From Branchiostoma floridae (Eukaryota > Chordata > Leptocardii > Amphioxiformes > Branchiostomatidae): 64,000 nt of DNA. The notes below the pieces were generated by a model. That model made no database searches. It was given only the letters and a program-made list of their open reading frames with translations, and was not told where the DNA came from. Position numbers and translations under genes: made by a program. This document shows, one piece after another, positions 32,154 through 44,362 of this stretch (its first letter is position 1; every line of letters starts with the position of its first letter). The stretch covers positions 19,626,568 through 19,690,567 of the forward strand of contig NC_049987.1 of assembly GCF_000003815.2 (NCBI RefSeq). Reading direction: 5' to 3'.

Positions 32154-33756
32154 GGCACTCGTCGGTTTAGTAGACCATCAGTAGTACTAAGTTCTACACA
32201 ATGTACTTATTGTTTATGTACTGCATAGCGAATTCCATTTGCTAGTCCCCTTCTTCAATGCTAGATGGGAACGCTAGTCATAAGCGCCTTCTGGCGACAT
32301 TTCTGTGAATGGAAGCCTAATCTTTCTAGTGAGGTTCACAAGACAAACGAGTAGACACATGACTTTCCTTATGACAGCAAAAAGCAAGGAGTTCCGTGAT
32401 CCATCTTACAATCGAAAGAAATACATCATCGTAATTAGCTTGCTATGACACTTAAAACTTAACGCTATAAAATACTAGAATTGTGAAAATTATGTAAGAC
32501 GTTGGGTACGACAATAGATCTGAATCTGCAGGTATCTGGGAGGTTGGTATTGAATCCTTCAGGATGACATTAAGTGGAGAAGATGAATCGGTCCCAAAAC
32601 GGCATGCAGCTTGGAAGAACACGAAAATAACTCTTTGGTTGCGTTAGTGGCTTAGGACTAAGTCTCGGGCGATCCGAGTGGTGCGCAAGAATTCCCGGCT
32701 CAGCTCAATCAAAAGGAATATTAATTGTGCGAGGTCGATACTTTTTGGGACATTCCAACCATGTCCTATTAGCTCCGGGAGGACTATTACATCTAGCCTG
32801 AATGGCTAGGGCACTTCAGGATGCGTTAATTGATTGATTGAGGTTAATGCTTATTTCCAAGGACAAAAGCAGGAAATAAAACAAAGTACAGTAGAAGCCG
32901 CGCAGACCAAATTTGCCAACGCACTCCGTGCAATTATCCAGCGTGTGCAATAATGCTTAGTTGGAACGCACCACCATGTGAATGGGAGCCGGTTTGGGAT
33001 TTTGTGATTCCGTGCAATTGACCGAAGTTTTCGGCTATCCGATGTGCAATTAACTGGCTTCTACTAAGCCTTCACGCGCGCGTGTGTATAGGCCGGGGTG
33101 AACTTCGATAAGGCGCCCCTTGGTTACTCTCCAAGCAGAGGTTAGGCTCCGGCTGTTTTTTTAACGTTTCTTTTATTCGTTTTTATCGGGCTTTTTATTT
33201 AATTGTATTGTATCTTGTACTGTCAAAGCCTAACTGGCAGACTTCAAGAAACAATAAAAGATAGAATCCCCATACAAACGACTAAAAAAACGTTAAAAAC
33301 AGCCGAAGCCTATTCTCTGCTTTGAGAATGCCCCTTGGTGGTATTCCAGCGGAAATTTAAGTCTCCAAATCTATTTATTTCCCGTTTCAGAATGACGTGG
33401 AAGAGGTCGATAATTACGTCACGGTAACCAAGAACTTCTTCACCAAGTTCCGGATCCTGTATAACAGCGGAGGCGTGTCGCAGCACGAGATCACACGTCT
33501 GGGCTTCCCGGGCGTCAGGCGCATGCGCATGTACATCGACGTCATCGAACCCTTACAGCACGCACAGTGCACCATCTTCTCAAAAGACTGCGACTATCTT
33601 AGAAAGTACGAGAAGTCATTGGAGAAGTTTCTCAAGGATGAGTTCTTAAACAAGGTAGACGGGAAAGACGACGCAGAAGAAGAAGTAAGAGTCATGGAAG
33701 CGATTAAAGCCAGACAAGAGAAGTTTCTCAGCGCAAGGAATGAAATCAGGGATTAG
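28218..33756 (+). CDS. gene F: uncharacterised protein with N-terminal membrane segment (3 exons, 227 aa)
   Basis: Exons 28218-28316, 31077-31295 and 33391-33756, all phase 0. The start ATG has a strong context (GCCGCCATG). Residues about 7-27 (YIGQISAAVSCAAAGFSYYQ) are hydrophobic and could be a membrane segment or signal anchor. The middle is helix-like and rich in aromatic and basic residues (LAMDWAKKKYWTQQLAG, LWLWPWQRRMK). The C-terminal exon is charged and ends in a likely coiled coil (KAIKARQEKF-like stretch ending ARNEIRD). I do not recognise the family. Donors are GTGCGT and the weak GTTGGA. The acceptor of exon 2 (TTGTCCACAG) directly follows a LINE tail. Codon use and GC content rise sharply inside the exons, which supports real coding. 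Confidence 0.7.
30055..30154. other. assembly gap (100 N)
   Basis: 100 N, starting inside the arm of the fold-back element. Confidence 0.99.
30175..30395 (-). pseudogene. fragment of gene E (3' part of exon 7 plus intron)
   Basis: This matches 23400-23612: intron sequence (GATCTATTTCGCAAAAGA, GAAGTGTTTGTGAAAAAA), the splice donor CATACCTGCAGAG and about 55 bases of exon 7. Divergence is roughly 10% with small indels. The match stops abruptly at the fold-back arm (30395). It has no start or complete exon, so it is a dead copy. Confidence 0.75.
30722..31071 (+). mobile_element. 5'-truncated LINE, end of ORF2 and 3' tail
   Basis: The frame at 30734-30928 reads like the C-terminus of a non-LTR reverse transcriptase ORF (CPYYNEERKKLL, then FIYNAMQKR-type LGQYIYNAMQKRSRL). 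It is followed by a 3' UTR with AATAAA and a tail of (CTTGA)n at 31047-31070. The tail runs into the acceptor of gene F exon 2. Confidence 0.7.
31505..31937. mobile_element. hAT-type non-autonomous element with 8-bp TSD
   Basis: Ends TAGGGGTGGGTACCGGTAC and, inverted, GTACCGATACCCAGCCCTA. Flanks are GCTGGCAC (31497-31504) and GCTGGTAC (31938-31945), an 8-bp duplication with one change. The TAGGGRTGGG end and the 8-bp duplication are typical of hAT. The subterminal region is packed with CAGGTCCGG words. It lies in intron 2 of gene F. Confidence 0.85.
32123..32152. repeat. (GTAA)n microsatellite
   Basis: About seven tandem AGTA/GTAA tetramers in intron 2 of gene F. Confidence 0.9.
32889..33066. 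mobile_element. pogo/Tigger-like MITE (copy 1)
   Basis: Starts CAGTAGAAGCCGCGCAGACC and ends GTGCAATTAACTGGCTTCTACT. The inverted CAGTAGAAGCC ends and internal TGCAAT words recur at 43575-43712 and 52861-53035. Confidence 0.65.
33124..33329. mobile_element. fold-back MITE, TACTCTCCAAGCAGAGG family, perfect 9-bp TSD (copy 2)
   Basis: Begins TTACTCTCCAAGCAGAGGTT; the inverted end is degraded (TCTCTGCTTTGAGAAT). Flanked on both sides by GCCCCTTGG (33115-33123 and 33330-33338). It ends about 60 bases before the acceptor of gene F exon 3. Confidence 0.85.
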
Positions 33757-34440
33757 AAAGTATCAGAACTTCCGACCATTTGATAATTCAAATGACTAAG
33801 AAAAATTAAAATATTCCTCATATGTCAACAAACACAAAACAGAGATTATGCCAATATCATGTTTTGAGTAGACAGTTTTTTTAGTTATCAATAAGAAGTT
33901 ACTTTTGCATCTTGGCAAGTTTAAAAAATAGTTAAACCTTTCAGATAGCTATTCAGACAATTTTCCAGACGCTGGCAGGAGTTTTGTATTGAGTCTTATA
34001 ACATTGTTGTCTAACCCCCTTACGCACATTTTCAGTTAGTTTGGATAGCTCTTGTTGTTGCCATTCTATCTCGAAACATGCCTAACTGAAATAAACTGAA
34101 ACTCTTCCAGATTAACATGCCATGTTTGATAGTCAGTTTAAAATTGATTTTCAATCAATTAATAAGTTATCTGTCAATGTGTAAACGTTTTACTTCTTCC
34201 ATGGACCAAGACGTCCGAGAGAACACAATATCCCTTAGGTTATAATTTCTTAGACTGTCTCATGGTTTAAACCTTGTTTTAAACCTTCCTGGTTATATCA
34301 TCCGGAAACCAAAAAAAAAAAAAACACACAAAAAAAACAAACTCCAATATATCAATATCCAACGGGACGTTTGCCGTTTGGCCAACTTCTGTGTACCCGC
34401 CTTGTGTTAAAGGTGAAAAGCCTTCATTTCAGTAGGGTCT
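33757..34440. other. 3' flank of gene F
   Basis: Probably the 3' UTR. A GAAATAAACTGAAAC stretch near 34088 contains AATAAA and could be the polyadenylation signal. No other gene is seen. Confidence 0.4.
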
Positions 34441-34442
34441 TA

Positions 34443-35010
34443 GTTGCACTTATTGCTGATCTTGATCCATGAATGTTGTAGGATCATTATACGCTGTTTT
34501 GCAAAGAAATTAACTCAAAATAAACTCAAGGGAAAGATACACAGTTAACCTACTTTTGTTTTCTCACCTCAAGCGAAAGGACCCTCATAAATATAACCAA
34601 GTAAAGACTTAAACAGCCTTGAGTCGTTACGTGATGGCTTTAACGCATCTTCAACACTCGTGCCCCATTTGCAGAGCAATAAAATCGTCCTTAAGTGAAT
34701 AGAATGATGTACTTCATTAAGTACTTATTAAGTACTCCGTTTTATGACTGACTCTTGAAGGTCATTTCATTAAGGGTTGTAGGATCATCATACACGATGA
34801 TTTGCAAAGAAAAATAAACTGAAAATAGACTCAAGGGAAAGATAAGCGATTGACCCAATTTTTCCTGCCTAGAGTGAAAGGGCTTCATAAATATGACCAA
34901 GTAAAGACTTAAACTGCTTTGAGTCGTTCCATAACGGCCATAAAACATTCCGCATCCTCATCACTCATACCTAATTTGAAAAGCAATGAAATTTTCTTCA
35001 ATGATGTACT
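34443..35010. repeat. tandem duplication, two diverged units of about 280-300 bp
   Basis: Unit 1 (34443-34715) and unit 2 (34745-35010) share GTTGTAGGATCAT, CTCAAGGGAAAGATA, CATAAATAT and CCAAGTAAAGACTTAAAC in the same order. Identity is about 75% by eye. Non-coding. Confidence 0.75.
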
Positions 35011-38000
35011 TAAATCTGGACACAGTCTTGCCGGCTCCCTATATTGGTCCTTGAATTGAATTACATACCCTGACATCCATATGAACGAACAGTATTAGAA
35101 ATATTACTTAACTTTACCGTTGCAAAACACATTGATCGATACAGAAAGCGTCTGGGAGTTATACCGAGCAAGGTCAATATATTAGGACGAAACACCACTT
35201 AATTGTGAAACAATATACTGAAATACACCCAGTGGTACTGTCCCACTTTTGTATTCCAATCTACAAGACAAAGTGATGAGGCCTTGATTTGAACGACATT
35301 TACGGCGTATATCCGCCGAGAGCCATCACCACTGCATCTCATCATTAACAGTTCAGCGGCAGTCAAGGGGTTCTAACGTGGCATCAAATAGGATAACAGT
35401 TAACTAACCCTATTCCGTGTCTTCAAGGCGTCAAATTAACCTAACGAGTGACCTAAATTCTGCGTGTGGTCTTTGGTATCACTGAAGCTACTTTTCTGCC
35501 ATTATGTGCGAGAAGGGGCTGGTCATTATTGATGGAGTTAAGGACCTCTTCGTGTGGAGCTATGTTCGTGCAAATACGTAAAAATAGGTGCTGTCTACGT
35601 GCCAGAACGTGGACAATCTTTTTGGGATCCGTAAGTGGTAAGTACCGCCCCCTCTGTACGAACTCGTAGGGAATCCGACGGATTTTGGAGCACGCAGACA
35701 CGCCGTAGAACTTTACGTGCAGGCAAAACTTTGTGTGCTATCGGGCTGTGGATTCGCTCTCCATATGTGCCAGTACGTATACGGGCGACGCGCCTGTCCT
35801 GTACAGCCTGAACGTTTTCAGAAATACGTGGCGGACGTGGCCTCCCAAAAAACGTACGGACAAATTGCACGTACGGCGGGTTGTGCCCGTAGCTTTAATG
35901 GATAACAGTGATTCGACTGGCAAATTACTGCCTTTACATTCAGACTGCGGTGTAATCAGCTGTTTACGATTCGTTACGTTCTACGTCTTCCCCGGTTTGT
36001 GTCCACGTGTTACACGTGCGGCGTCGATGGGATCAAGCTAAAGCTTGCCATACATCACATTGTGTGATGCGTAAGCCCGGCACCCATCTCCGTTTCAAAG
36101 CCCTGGGGTCACTACAGCAGGGGACTAGTCCACTGGTAGTGTAGTGTGTTTAACTTTCATACTCTTTCTCTTAGTAGAGAAAGAAGTATTTATCATTTGT
36201 AACAGTCTTAGTATGACCTGGCTACAGCATCCAGTCTTCCTTGGTGGTCTCCCATTCAAGTACTGTCCGGACTGCACGTTGCTTAACTTCCTAGGTCAGA
36301 AGGATCGGGTGTGTCAACGCCCCACGGCCGTAGCAAGCAATGCGTTTGAAGATCTGTCATCCACTTATGGATAGCTGTGCAAGTTTTTAAGGGATTTCGA
36401 TTTGAAAATTGCTATTAGTAGATACAACATGATGTCTCACCATAAAAAAAAATTCTCAAGTCTAAGCTAAGGGGTTATTCGTTAGAACATAGTGAATTTG
36501 ATAAGCTAAATTGCTTTTAACTTCTCTGCCTTTTTTGTTTTGTTTTATTGCTTGGAACGTATTTGTATATGAATATGGTGCGATTAAAGCTAGATTAACG
36601 CTTTAAAGGTTTCTACGTCTTGCAAGAAAATGTCTAACCCCTAATAAAACCCACTGCATGCGCTTGACAAGCTGTCAGGATACGTTTCTTCATGATCAAT
36701 TGTTCTAATATTCATTTTTTTTACCTTTTTCTAAATTACGGCACTCAGTTCCATCACAATGTATCATTAAATCAATTGTCAGCGTTGGTTACATGCAACT
36801 TCCCAAAACCAGGCGTATGCTGATGTGGCACGAATCTGTTATTGATGGTGCTGAGTCAGTTGACAAGCTTCCACGTTTCGTGACGCGACAATTAGAAATA
36901 GTGGGATATTCAATTAAAAGTTTTTAACACTGTCAAAGTAGGCATTCAATACGGATTCCCTCTGTCACGTCTACGCTTTGACTTGAAAATTGCTGCTTTT
37001 CCATGCAGCACACGGTGTAATTAAAGTAGCGTTAAGACTTGATTACTGCCAACTTCCAATATAGTACAATGCAAACTGACGCTGATGGAACGAAAGCGTT
37101 TGACAAGCCTTCATATAAAGTGGCATGTAATTAGTGCTCGTGTTCGATCCGCTGTTGAATAAGTAGGAACAGGAAATTAACATACAGTTTTTCGAGGGCT
37201 ACATTCTTACACTAACGATATTCCTACTTTTTTAAAGAGCTTCTCGCATCTTTTTATATAGATAAGGGGTTTCGTAGTGGAAGCTGTCACTCTCACGCAT
37301 GCTTTCAGCACGCGGTTCAATAAACCTTTTCGACATGGAGATTACTGCTTTTACACGGTGTTATTAAGGCTCTGTTCAAACCTGATTAGCACGAACGCCG
37401 CGCCCAGGGTAATGTAGAGTGGCATCGGTGGAGCAGAAGCACTGATGTGTAGCTGCACGGCCATTAGTGGAGTATTAGACTTGATGTTTTCTCGTTCAGC
37501 TTTTCAACACAGTGGGCACGTCCTGGGGCAGAAAATTAATACGGAGACTTTTTTGTTGCTTTGTCTATTATAAGGGCAATGACCCTAATTGACGCAGCTG
37601 TGGAAGGCCCAATTTGAGTCCATTTTATTTCAGCCTATTTCGACTTGTAGCAGGAAATGTAAGAAACATTTCATATTGGTGAGACAGTGTATGGTGCATA
37701 CGTTCAGATTAGGCAAAAAACAAGGTTTTGGTCCATTTTTTATGCATATTCTGACCCCTAATTTGAAGTGGTCAGTCCCTAAATTGACGTCATGAGAAAC
37801 CAAGATGGCGGCATATTTGATAGCTGCGATAAGTTTAACTGGTCGGAATTTAAAAAAAAAAATTGGACACTTGAGATTGCGGGCTGCTGTGTGGGGTGAG
37901 TTCTTATGACCTGGAATGTTCATGGATGAGAACTTGCCTATTTTTACATTATCGCCTATACAGATTTCTTTTGGTGTTCACTGGCCATGAGGGATTTTAT

Positions 38001-38240
38001 TTCATTTTCTAATGGTTTTCTTGCGATTTGAACAGTGATTCTAGTTGTCAAAGTTACTACTAGTATTCGTACTACTCTTATATATAATTCAGTACACATT
38101 TCAATCAAAGTGATGACTACAGGCCTTCCGCAAGCGGGCAGAGGAATTGTTTGATGTTGGAACGCCTGTTTGAACGATCGCTTGAACCTATTCCTTACTT
38201 CGTTCAGCGCCAGCGTCCAAAATTTGGACGATTCCAGACG
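35011..38240. other. gene-free region with decayed repeats
   Basis: No gene is supported. From about 36400 to 37600 several loosely repeated blocks (GACAAGC, ATTGCTGCTTTT, CACGGTGTAATTAA, CAATACGGA) recur every 350-400 bases. At 35460-36060 base composition shifts to many CpG and ACGT words, with overlapping open frames on both strands that match nothing I know. Confidence 0.4.
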
Positions 38241-38244
38241 TTAA

Positions 38245-38390
38245 CGTGGTCCCAGACGGAACAGCAGACAAGCGATATATATATAGTGTATAATGAATTT
38301 CAGAGCTAAAAGCGACTGTTTATTGTATACATGTATAATGAATGCTGGAGCGAACTACTTTCCGGATCGATGGTAGGTACCCAGGCTACG
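38245..38390. mobile_element. MITE, GGAGCGAACTACT/GGTACCCAGGCTA family (degraded copy)
   Basis: The right end GGAGCGAACTACTTTCCGGA followed by GGTACCCAGGCTA matches the right end of the element at 50450-50603. The left end is poorly kept. Confidence 0.5.
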
Positions 38391-41300
38391 GTGGTTGGGA
38401 GTTGTGAAGACGAGTGTAGGGTTGGGAAATGGTCCTACTTTCGGCTTGATAGAAAACAACAGCACACTTCCATTATAGGTATCTCTTGCCCATGGACATG
38501 ATATGGTCATGATGTTTTAGTGGTAGATTCAATATGTCTCATCGAAAGAATAGGAAAAAATGAAAAAAAAACAAAACAAAAAATAGAACAGACAAATGCA
38601 CCTTGTACAACACATACTTAGCTATCCCCATAATACTATATACCCTTGGTTTGATGAGTACGAAGAGTGTGCCCGGGTCCAGAGAGTGAAGCCACTTTCT
38701 TGAGAACAAATGCCACCAAAAATCAATCTTCTGTGAGTGTTTCTGCAGGAGATAATGGCACACACGCACTTCTGTCTGTCGTTTCCTAGAATTACCCGTA
38801 TTAGTGGGCTGTTTGCAATTTATGACCCCTCTAGTCAGCCATTTCCTTCCATCGACTTACGGCGAGGTCACACACATCAATCTTGGACCGCCGTAAGATT
38901 TTTATCTCGTGAAGTTTTTGAGTTGGCTGTGAAAGAATCGACCACCAACAAGAGTCTAATATAGCTTCTCCAGTAACAACACCGACGATGTTGGTGCGAC
39001 ACGACCACAACGTTACTTAGCAATCGTGCGACTAGCGTACGACGATGGGAAGACAAATGTTACCGTATTCTATACGTCACGCTGCCAAATAGATTTCCCA
39101 ACTTTATCTAAGAGCCTTTATTGTTGCTTACCTAACGACGTTATCTCATAAGTAGGTGCAACCACAAAATAAAGCTAACGTTAGCCAATAACTGTAATTT
39201 CCCCCGGGCATCCAAACCAACAGTCTGACCTGTTTCTGTCTGCGGCTGGCCATGTATCACCTGATGCCTTAAATCATGTGGTCTCGTTTTATCCCCATCG
39301 AAACACCGCAGCACATTAAGGTAGGAAATTAGCGGAAATGTCCTCGCCTTATCGCCGCCTTTCCTTCCCGGATGTGTTCTCCAAGGATCCTTACTTGACT
39401 CGCCTGGGGAGCACAAAGTTATGTTGATCACTGGTTTGGCCTACATGGCCAATTACCCTTGTCAAAACAAGTTTGTAGACTATAGATTCTCTTTCACAGC
39501 AAATCATGGCAATGTAATTCTTTTGTCAAATATTTAGAGATACATCCAACAATTGTATCAGGTCTCTTTGTAATTGTTCGATTTGGGGTCGCATATCACT
39601 GTCTTTGCCACAGCGAGTGAAACTATACATACTAAAGCGAGTAAAACTATGCATGATTAATTCTTATTACGGCAAAATGAGCTTTGCAGATTGAAAATGT
39701 TACTGTTTAAGTGCATCGTCTTCAGAATATTGTATTCTTCCATGGTATGATAATTCAACACTTAAGAATCAAAAACACCATATATTTCAGGATCAATTGT
39801 GGTGCAGGATATATACTGATCGTCTAAACTGATGCCAATTTACCACTAGCCTGCTGCGCTGTGGTGGAGTACACCCTCCTGTCTTCGGTGACATTTGCGG
39901 TTGGCAAACGTGATAGTCGATACGAAAATTCACAATCTTGTAGATTTATGGCATGATCAATGAGAGCGCTGTCCCTTGAAATCACTCACCTTGTGAGAAA
40001 TCAAAGGGACATCGGCGGTGAGGCCGGAACATAACGGGGGTCAGTTGTTGACATTTTCTCTGCCAAATTGCTCCCGGCCCGAATGTTGACTGCCTTTGGG
40101 GTAAGATTTGCACAAGGGGTCAAATGAAATGCTCCCTCTCCTCCCAATTTACATTATGACATGGCCGGCATGGGTATCGAGTAAATTACACCTTGCCCTA
40201 TATTCATAAGAATATGAATGAATTCACATTATCGGAAAATCATGATTCAAAAGTAACTTGCAAACTTTTGATTGACGCAAGCACCAGTCTAAAGTTTGCA
40301 AGTTACTTTTGAATGGTTTTCTGGATTGTGAATCCATACAATACACGAAATATACATTTCTGAAGCATCATTAACGTTAACATTGACGTATTAGGCACCA
40401 ACGCACATTCACTTAATCGAAGAAGACATTTTTGGCCTTCAATGTGGACCACCAGTTTTGCTTATTCGTTGGCGGGTTACACTGGTACATGGGGTCAACA
40501 TGAAGAGTGCACCCATGCTAAATTGCCTTGTATAGGAGACGCCAATAAGACGGCACGACATTGTGTATGTATCAGCCTCGTAGATTACCTCGTGCCCTAG
40601 TTCCAGAAGTGTACTGATGAATCCCACTTCCGGGAAATCTTTCAAGAGAAGTAACCTGCACGTTTCCATCTACTTTATCTTTCTGAAGCATCATTCAAAC
40701 TAACGTACAGTACATCAAAACAAAGCTGATTGTCATAATTGAAACATGTACCATCTGGATATTATTAATCTCTCTTGGCAGAATCCGCTACCCTCTGAAT
40801 GGTAATGCCTCAGTTTTTGCTTATTCTTTTGAGAATACGGTTGGCACACGGGCTAAAAATGAACAGTCCTAAATTGCCTAGCCCGCTCAGGGTAGGCCAC
40901 ATCTAGCCTGCTTTAGATTCAGAACATTATGGACGAAATAAATTCCCACTCCCAAAATATCATTCTACGCATTCTACGGCATTCCAACATTATTCTTAAC
41001 ATTCGATGGAGATCTGAAACGGCAATCCACTTCCAATACTGCAGGAATGTGGCCAAAAGAATATCCGGAATGCAGTGAGAATTTATAGAATACACTACGA
41101 ATTCCCAGGAATGAAAAGAGAATTTTCATTCTGACGGCATTTTGGCTCATTCCTTCTCATGTGAAGGGGACATAAGGTTCATTTGGAATTCAGACGTGAA
41201 GGCCCCGAATGTGGCACGAATTTTGCAAATACTTCATTCCAGCTGGTTCTGCTTGATTCCTGCTAATTTTTTTTTTAGTATGAAGGCTCTGCTATTGCTG

Positions 41301-41637
41301 CACAAAAGATAACTTGTTAAAGCAACATTGGAACTTAATGTGTACAAGGTATCAAAATAAAGCTTAAATACTTGTTATCGGGTATCATTTCTTGGCCAAA
41401 TCCCACACCCCCTAAATGTGTACCCTAGTTTTACCTAAATCCATTAGGTTTACGGCTGTCACGCGGGGTAAAAATGAAAAGTGCAGCCTGTCCTAAATTG
41501 GATAAGATATTATATTGCATCTTGCCCTAGATTCAAAAGAGAATTGATGAATTCCCACTCACTGAAAATCATCAAAGAATTTACCAGGGGGAGTAAATGA
41601 CACACTTTCAATTGATGTACAAAGTGTACCTCTTTGA
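38391..41637. other. gene-free region with diverged tandem units
   Basis: Blocks with CTTGCCCTA, TTCATAAGA/TTCAAAAGA, GATGAATTCCCACT and GAAAATCAT recur at about 40200, 40610, 40910 and 41520, and CTAAATTGCC(T) with AAAAATGAA(A)AGTGCA recurs in step. These look like old tandem copies of a 300-600 bp unit. No gene is seen. Confidence 0.45.
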
Positions 41638-41680
41638 ACCCCGCAGTACCACACTGGTGCCCCAAGTGCAGTGAGATCTT
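41638..41680. mobile_element. MITE terminal fragment (6117-6342 family)
   Basis: ACCCCGCAGTACCACACTGG followed by TGCCCCAAGTGCAGTGAGA matches the right end of the element at 6117-6342. No partner end is found nearby. Confidence 0.55.
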
Positions 41681-43574
41681 AAACGGATAACATCAAAGTC
41701 AAGACGATGTAGCAAACTCTGCGCCCTTTATAGAACCAACTTCGCTCTTCTTGCGATACTAGTCCCTTGGCATTAGTGCTGAACAGATATGCATGATGAA
41801 TAACCAAATTGTAATGAAAGCTCACCTGTATCGGTAGTAACTATAGTACTACTATTGCCAATTTAGTTTAAGTTGTTCCAAATAAAAGTAGTATAGCCAT
41901 TGGTGAATAAAGTTTTCCGTGTAAATTTGACTTTCTTCTTCCCGACTCATCACAAATGCAGTTCGTCCTTTATGATAGATTTTTTATAATGCGATAACTA
42001 CCTCTTTGTAAGATAAAAGAGTATTGATTATATAATTTGCAATGCTCTAATTCTGGCCAAGATCTTTGGCCCCCGGCGTAATTCAGTCCCGATGGGCTCT
42101 TATCTTCCGAGTAGATTCCTTGTATCAAATTAGTTGGAAACACCCCTGGGCCACACGGTAAGAGCCTTTAAGTGCCTGCGCCAACTTTGACCTCCTATAG
42201 CTCCCAAACGGCTAGTGGTAGAACAACCAAAATTAATGAGTTTTCCTAAAATATTGTTGGCAACAATTCTAAAAAATTGGGTAAGTTTATGATATTTCGT
42301 GGTGCCACGGCAATGGGTTTCTGAAAGGCAAATTTTACAAAAATCACTTATTTTGGTTTAAACAATGGCATTTTAAGATTTTCTTGCTAAACTAAACTTT
42401 GATATATAACACATCTAAGTTGAACATTTATAACTAAATATTCATTAATTATGCTTATGAGATGACGTAATTGGTCAAAATCCAAAATCCAAGATGGCCG
42501 CCAAAGAAAAGAAAGTTTCAAGCATTTTGAGTAGAAAATACGACTCATTACGAGGTCAAAGAAAATACATTTCTCGGAATTGCATTGTGTATCGGAATGA
42601 CTTCATAGAAAGAAAACCGTTACCCCTGCATGTTTTATCTTTCAGTATCTTAGATTATCGTAGATTTTAGAAGATGCCATTCATTTGTCTTCTATTTCAT
42701 ATCCTTCATCCATCTATTTCTTGACGTGTACAAAAGATAAAAAGAGAAGTTCAGCTGTAACAGCAAGGTCGGCAACTAGAAGATTCGAATCGACGATTTC
42801 CTTCGGTTTGCAACACCGGCTCGAATATCAAATATCATGGCAATCCCTCCAGAGGTTTTTAAAGATGATCACACCGGATACACACACACAGTTACAAAAG
42901 TTAGACCTCCATTTTAAAAGGAGCTAATTGCGTATTAGTAGGTGAAGGAGAAAAGTGACTTCGTACACTATGTCAGAATTAACTGAGAGGAAACATGGAA
43001 ATTTACCTCTATTCATAATTGAAGGATGGGAAAAGTCTAACTCAAAGGAAGACCAAGCAGGCTAATGCAATCGATTTTTAATCTTGTTATTCATCATTTA
43101 CTGATTGCAAAGATATCACAGTATTAATGGCCCCATTTGCAAAGCTCTAATTCCGTCTTGGGTCTTTTAGCCCTAAGCATAATTCAATTCTCATGGTGTA
43201 TTATCTTCCAGCTAAATTCCTCGTATCTGATTAAGAAACTTTCGATGGGTCACAAAGGTGCACTTAGTCCACGTCTTTGGGGATACTTTGAGGAAGTGTG
43301 GACTTGCATATAAATTCAAAGCCCATTTTTGTTTTCAATTCAAGGTTATTGTATTGATTTATGTAAAATACATTTTGCAGTCAATAACCTTTAAAATTAT
43401 GTTGTAATTTCCACACAATGTGTTAAATCAAAACATCAAATTAAACGATTATAACAAAAAAAGGTAGAATGACAAAAAAAAGCCTTTGATGATGAAGAAA
43501 TACATAACAAAACAAAAGAACGTTTTGTGACTAAGGAATAAACGCTTGGCATCATCCAAATTGATCAGTGTTAA
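41681..43574. other. gene-free region with one diverged repeat pair
   Basis: Blocks at about 42000-42150 and 43070-43260 share GCTCTAATTC, CTTTTAGCCC/CTTTGGCCCC, TTATCTTCC and TTCCT(C/T)GTATC in order, about 1.1 kb apart. No gene is seen. Confidence 0.4.
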
Positions 43575-43712
43575 GTACCTTACCCAGTTAATTGCACAAC
43601 GGATTACCGCACACTTCTGTTAATTGCACGGAATTCCTGAATCCCGAGGTGTTGCGGTGCAGCTGAATAGATTCGCTTTGTTGCGGCATTTCCGAAGATT
43701 GCACAAAATATA
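43575..43712. mobile_element. pogo/Tigger-like MITE (copy 2, degraded ends)
   Basis: Contains CAGTTAATTGCACAACGGAT, then TTAATTGCACGGAATTCCTG, matching in inverse the 3' half of the copies at 32889 and 52861. Confidence 0.5.
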
Positions 43713-44149
43713 CTGGTCAAAAAATATCACTTGGTACTAAAGACAGGACATCAATTGATTCCGACGCTGACTCATGTGGATGACTTATACGTTTACATGT
43801 GCATTTTCCACCGAAATGGTCTTATTACACGTATTATCTGGAAACAAAAGAAGCAGAGACGCTGTGCAGAAGCAATATTGCCCATCGTCATAACTTCCAT
43901 ACGTTAGGCACACGGTAATGATCCGGTACGTACGCGCCTTATCAGCGGCAGGGCTCGGGGCATGCAGTTTTCTATAGGTCAAGCTTGACTAACTGAAATG
44001 ACACGGCTAGATCGGGCGTGCTCGCCACAGTCTGGTGGGCGCCTGACGGCTTAACAACGGAAGGGAGCACAGGTGCGGGGAGAATAGGATTTTTTTTGCC
44101 AAGGCCAATATCGGTTTGAAAAACAGTAGTACCTCCTGGTTGTAAGACT

Positions 44150-44362
44150 CCATTTACACTAGACGGCAATCGCGCTGCGCTCTCACTGCACTTCACTTCC
44201 ACACTGCGTATATCATACAAAACGTGAAAGTGTGACTGAGACGACAACAAAACACAGAAAGTGTAAAAGATTCGATTCTTTTCTATACAATTTGTTCAGC
44301 GATCTGTAAAATTTTAGGTCGCGTAGAGAGCGCGACGAGAGCGCCATCCTATTGTAAAGGGG
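44150..44362. mobile_element. MITE with GCGCTGCGCTCTCAC TIR family (copy 1)
   Basis: Left end CCATTTACACTAGACGGCAA then CGCGCTGCGCTCTCACTGCA; right end inverted (GCGACGAGAGCGCCATCCTA then TTGTAAAGGGG). The same type of ends is seen at 62531-62751. No coding capacity. Confidence 0.65.

Noticed and set aside
35453-36041. Open frames of up to 102 codons on both strands
   Set aside because: Several frames are open at once because of base composition; none shows a known domain or splice sites. Kept only as a composition anomaly.
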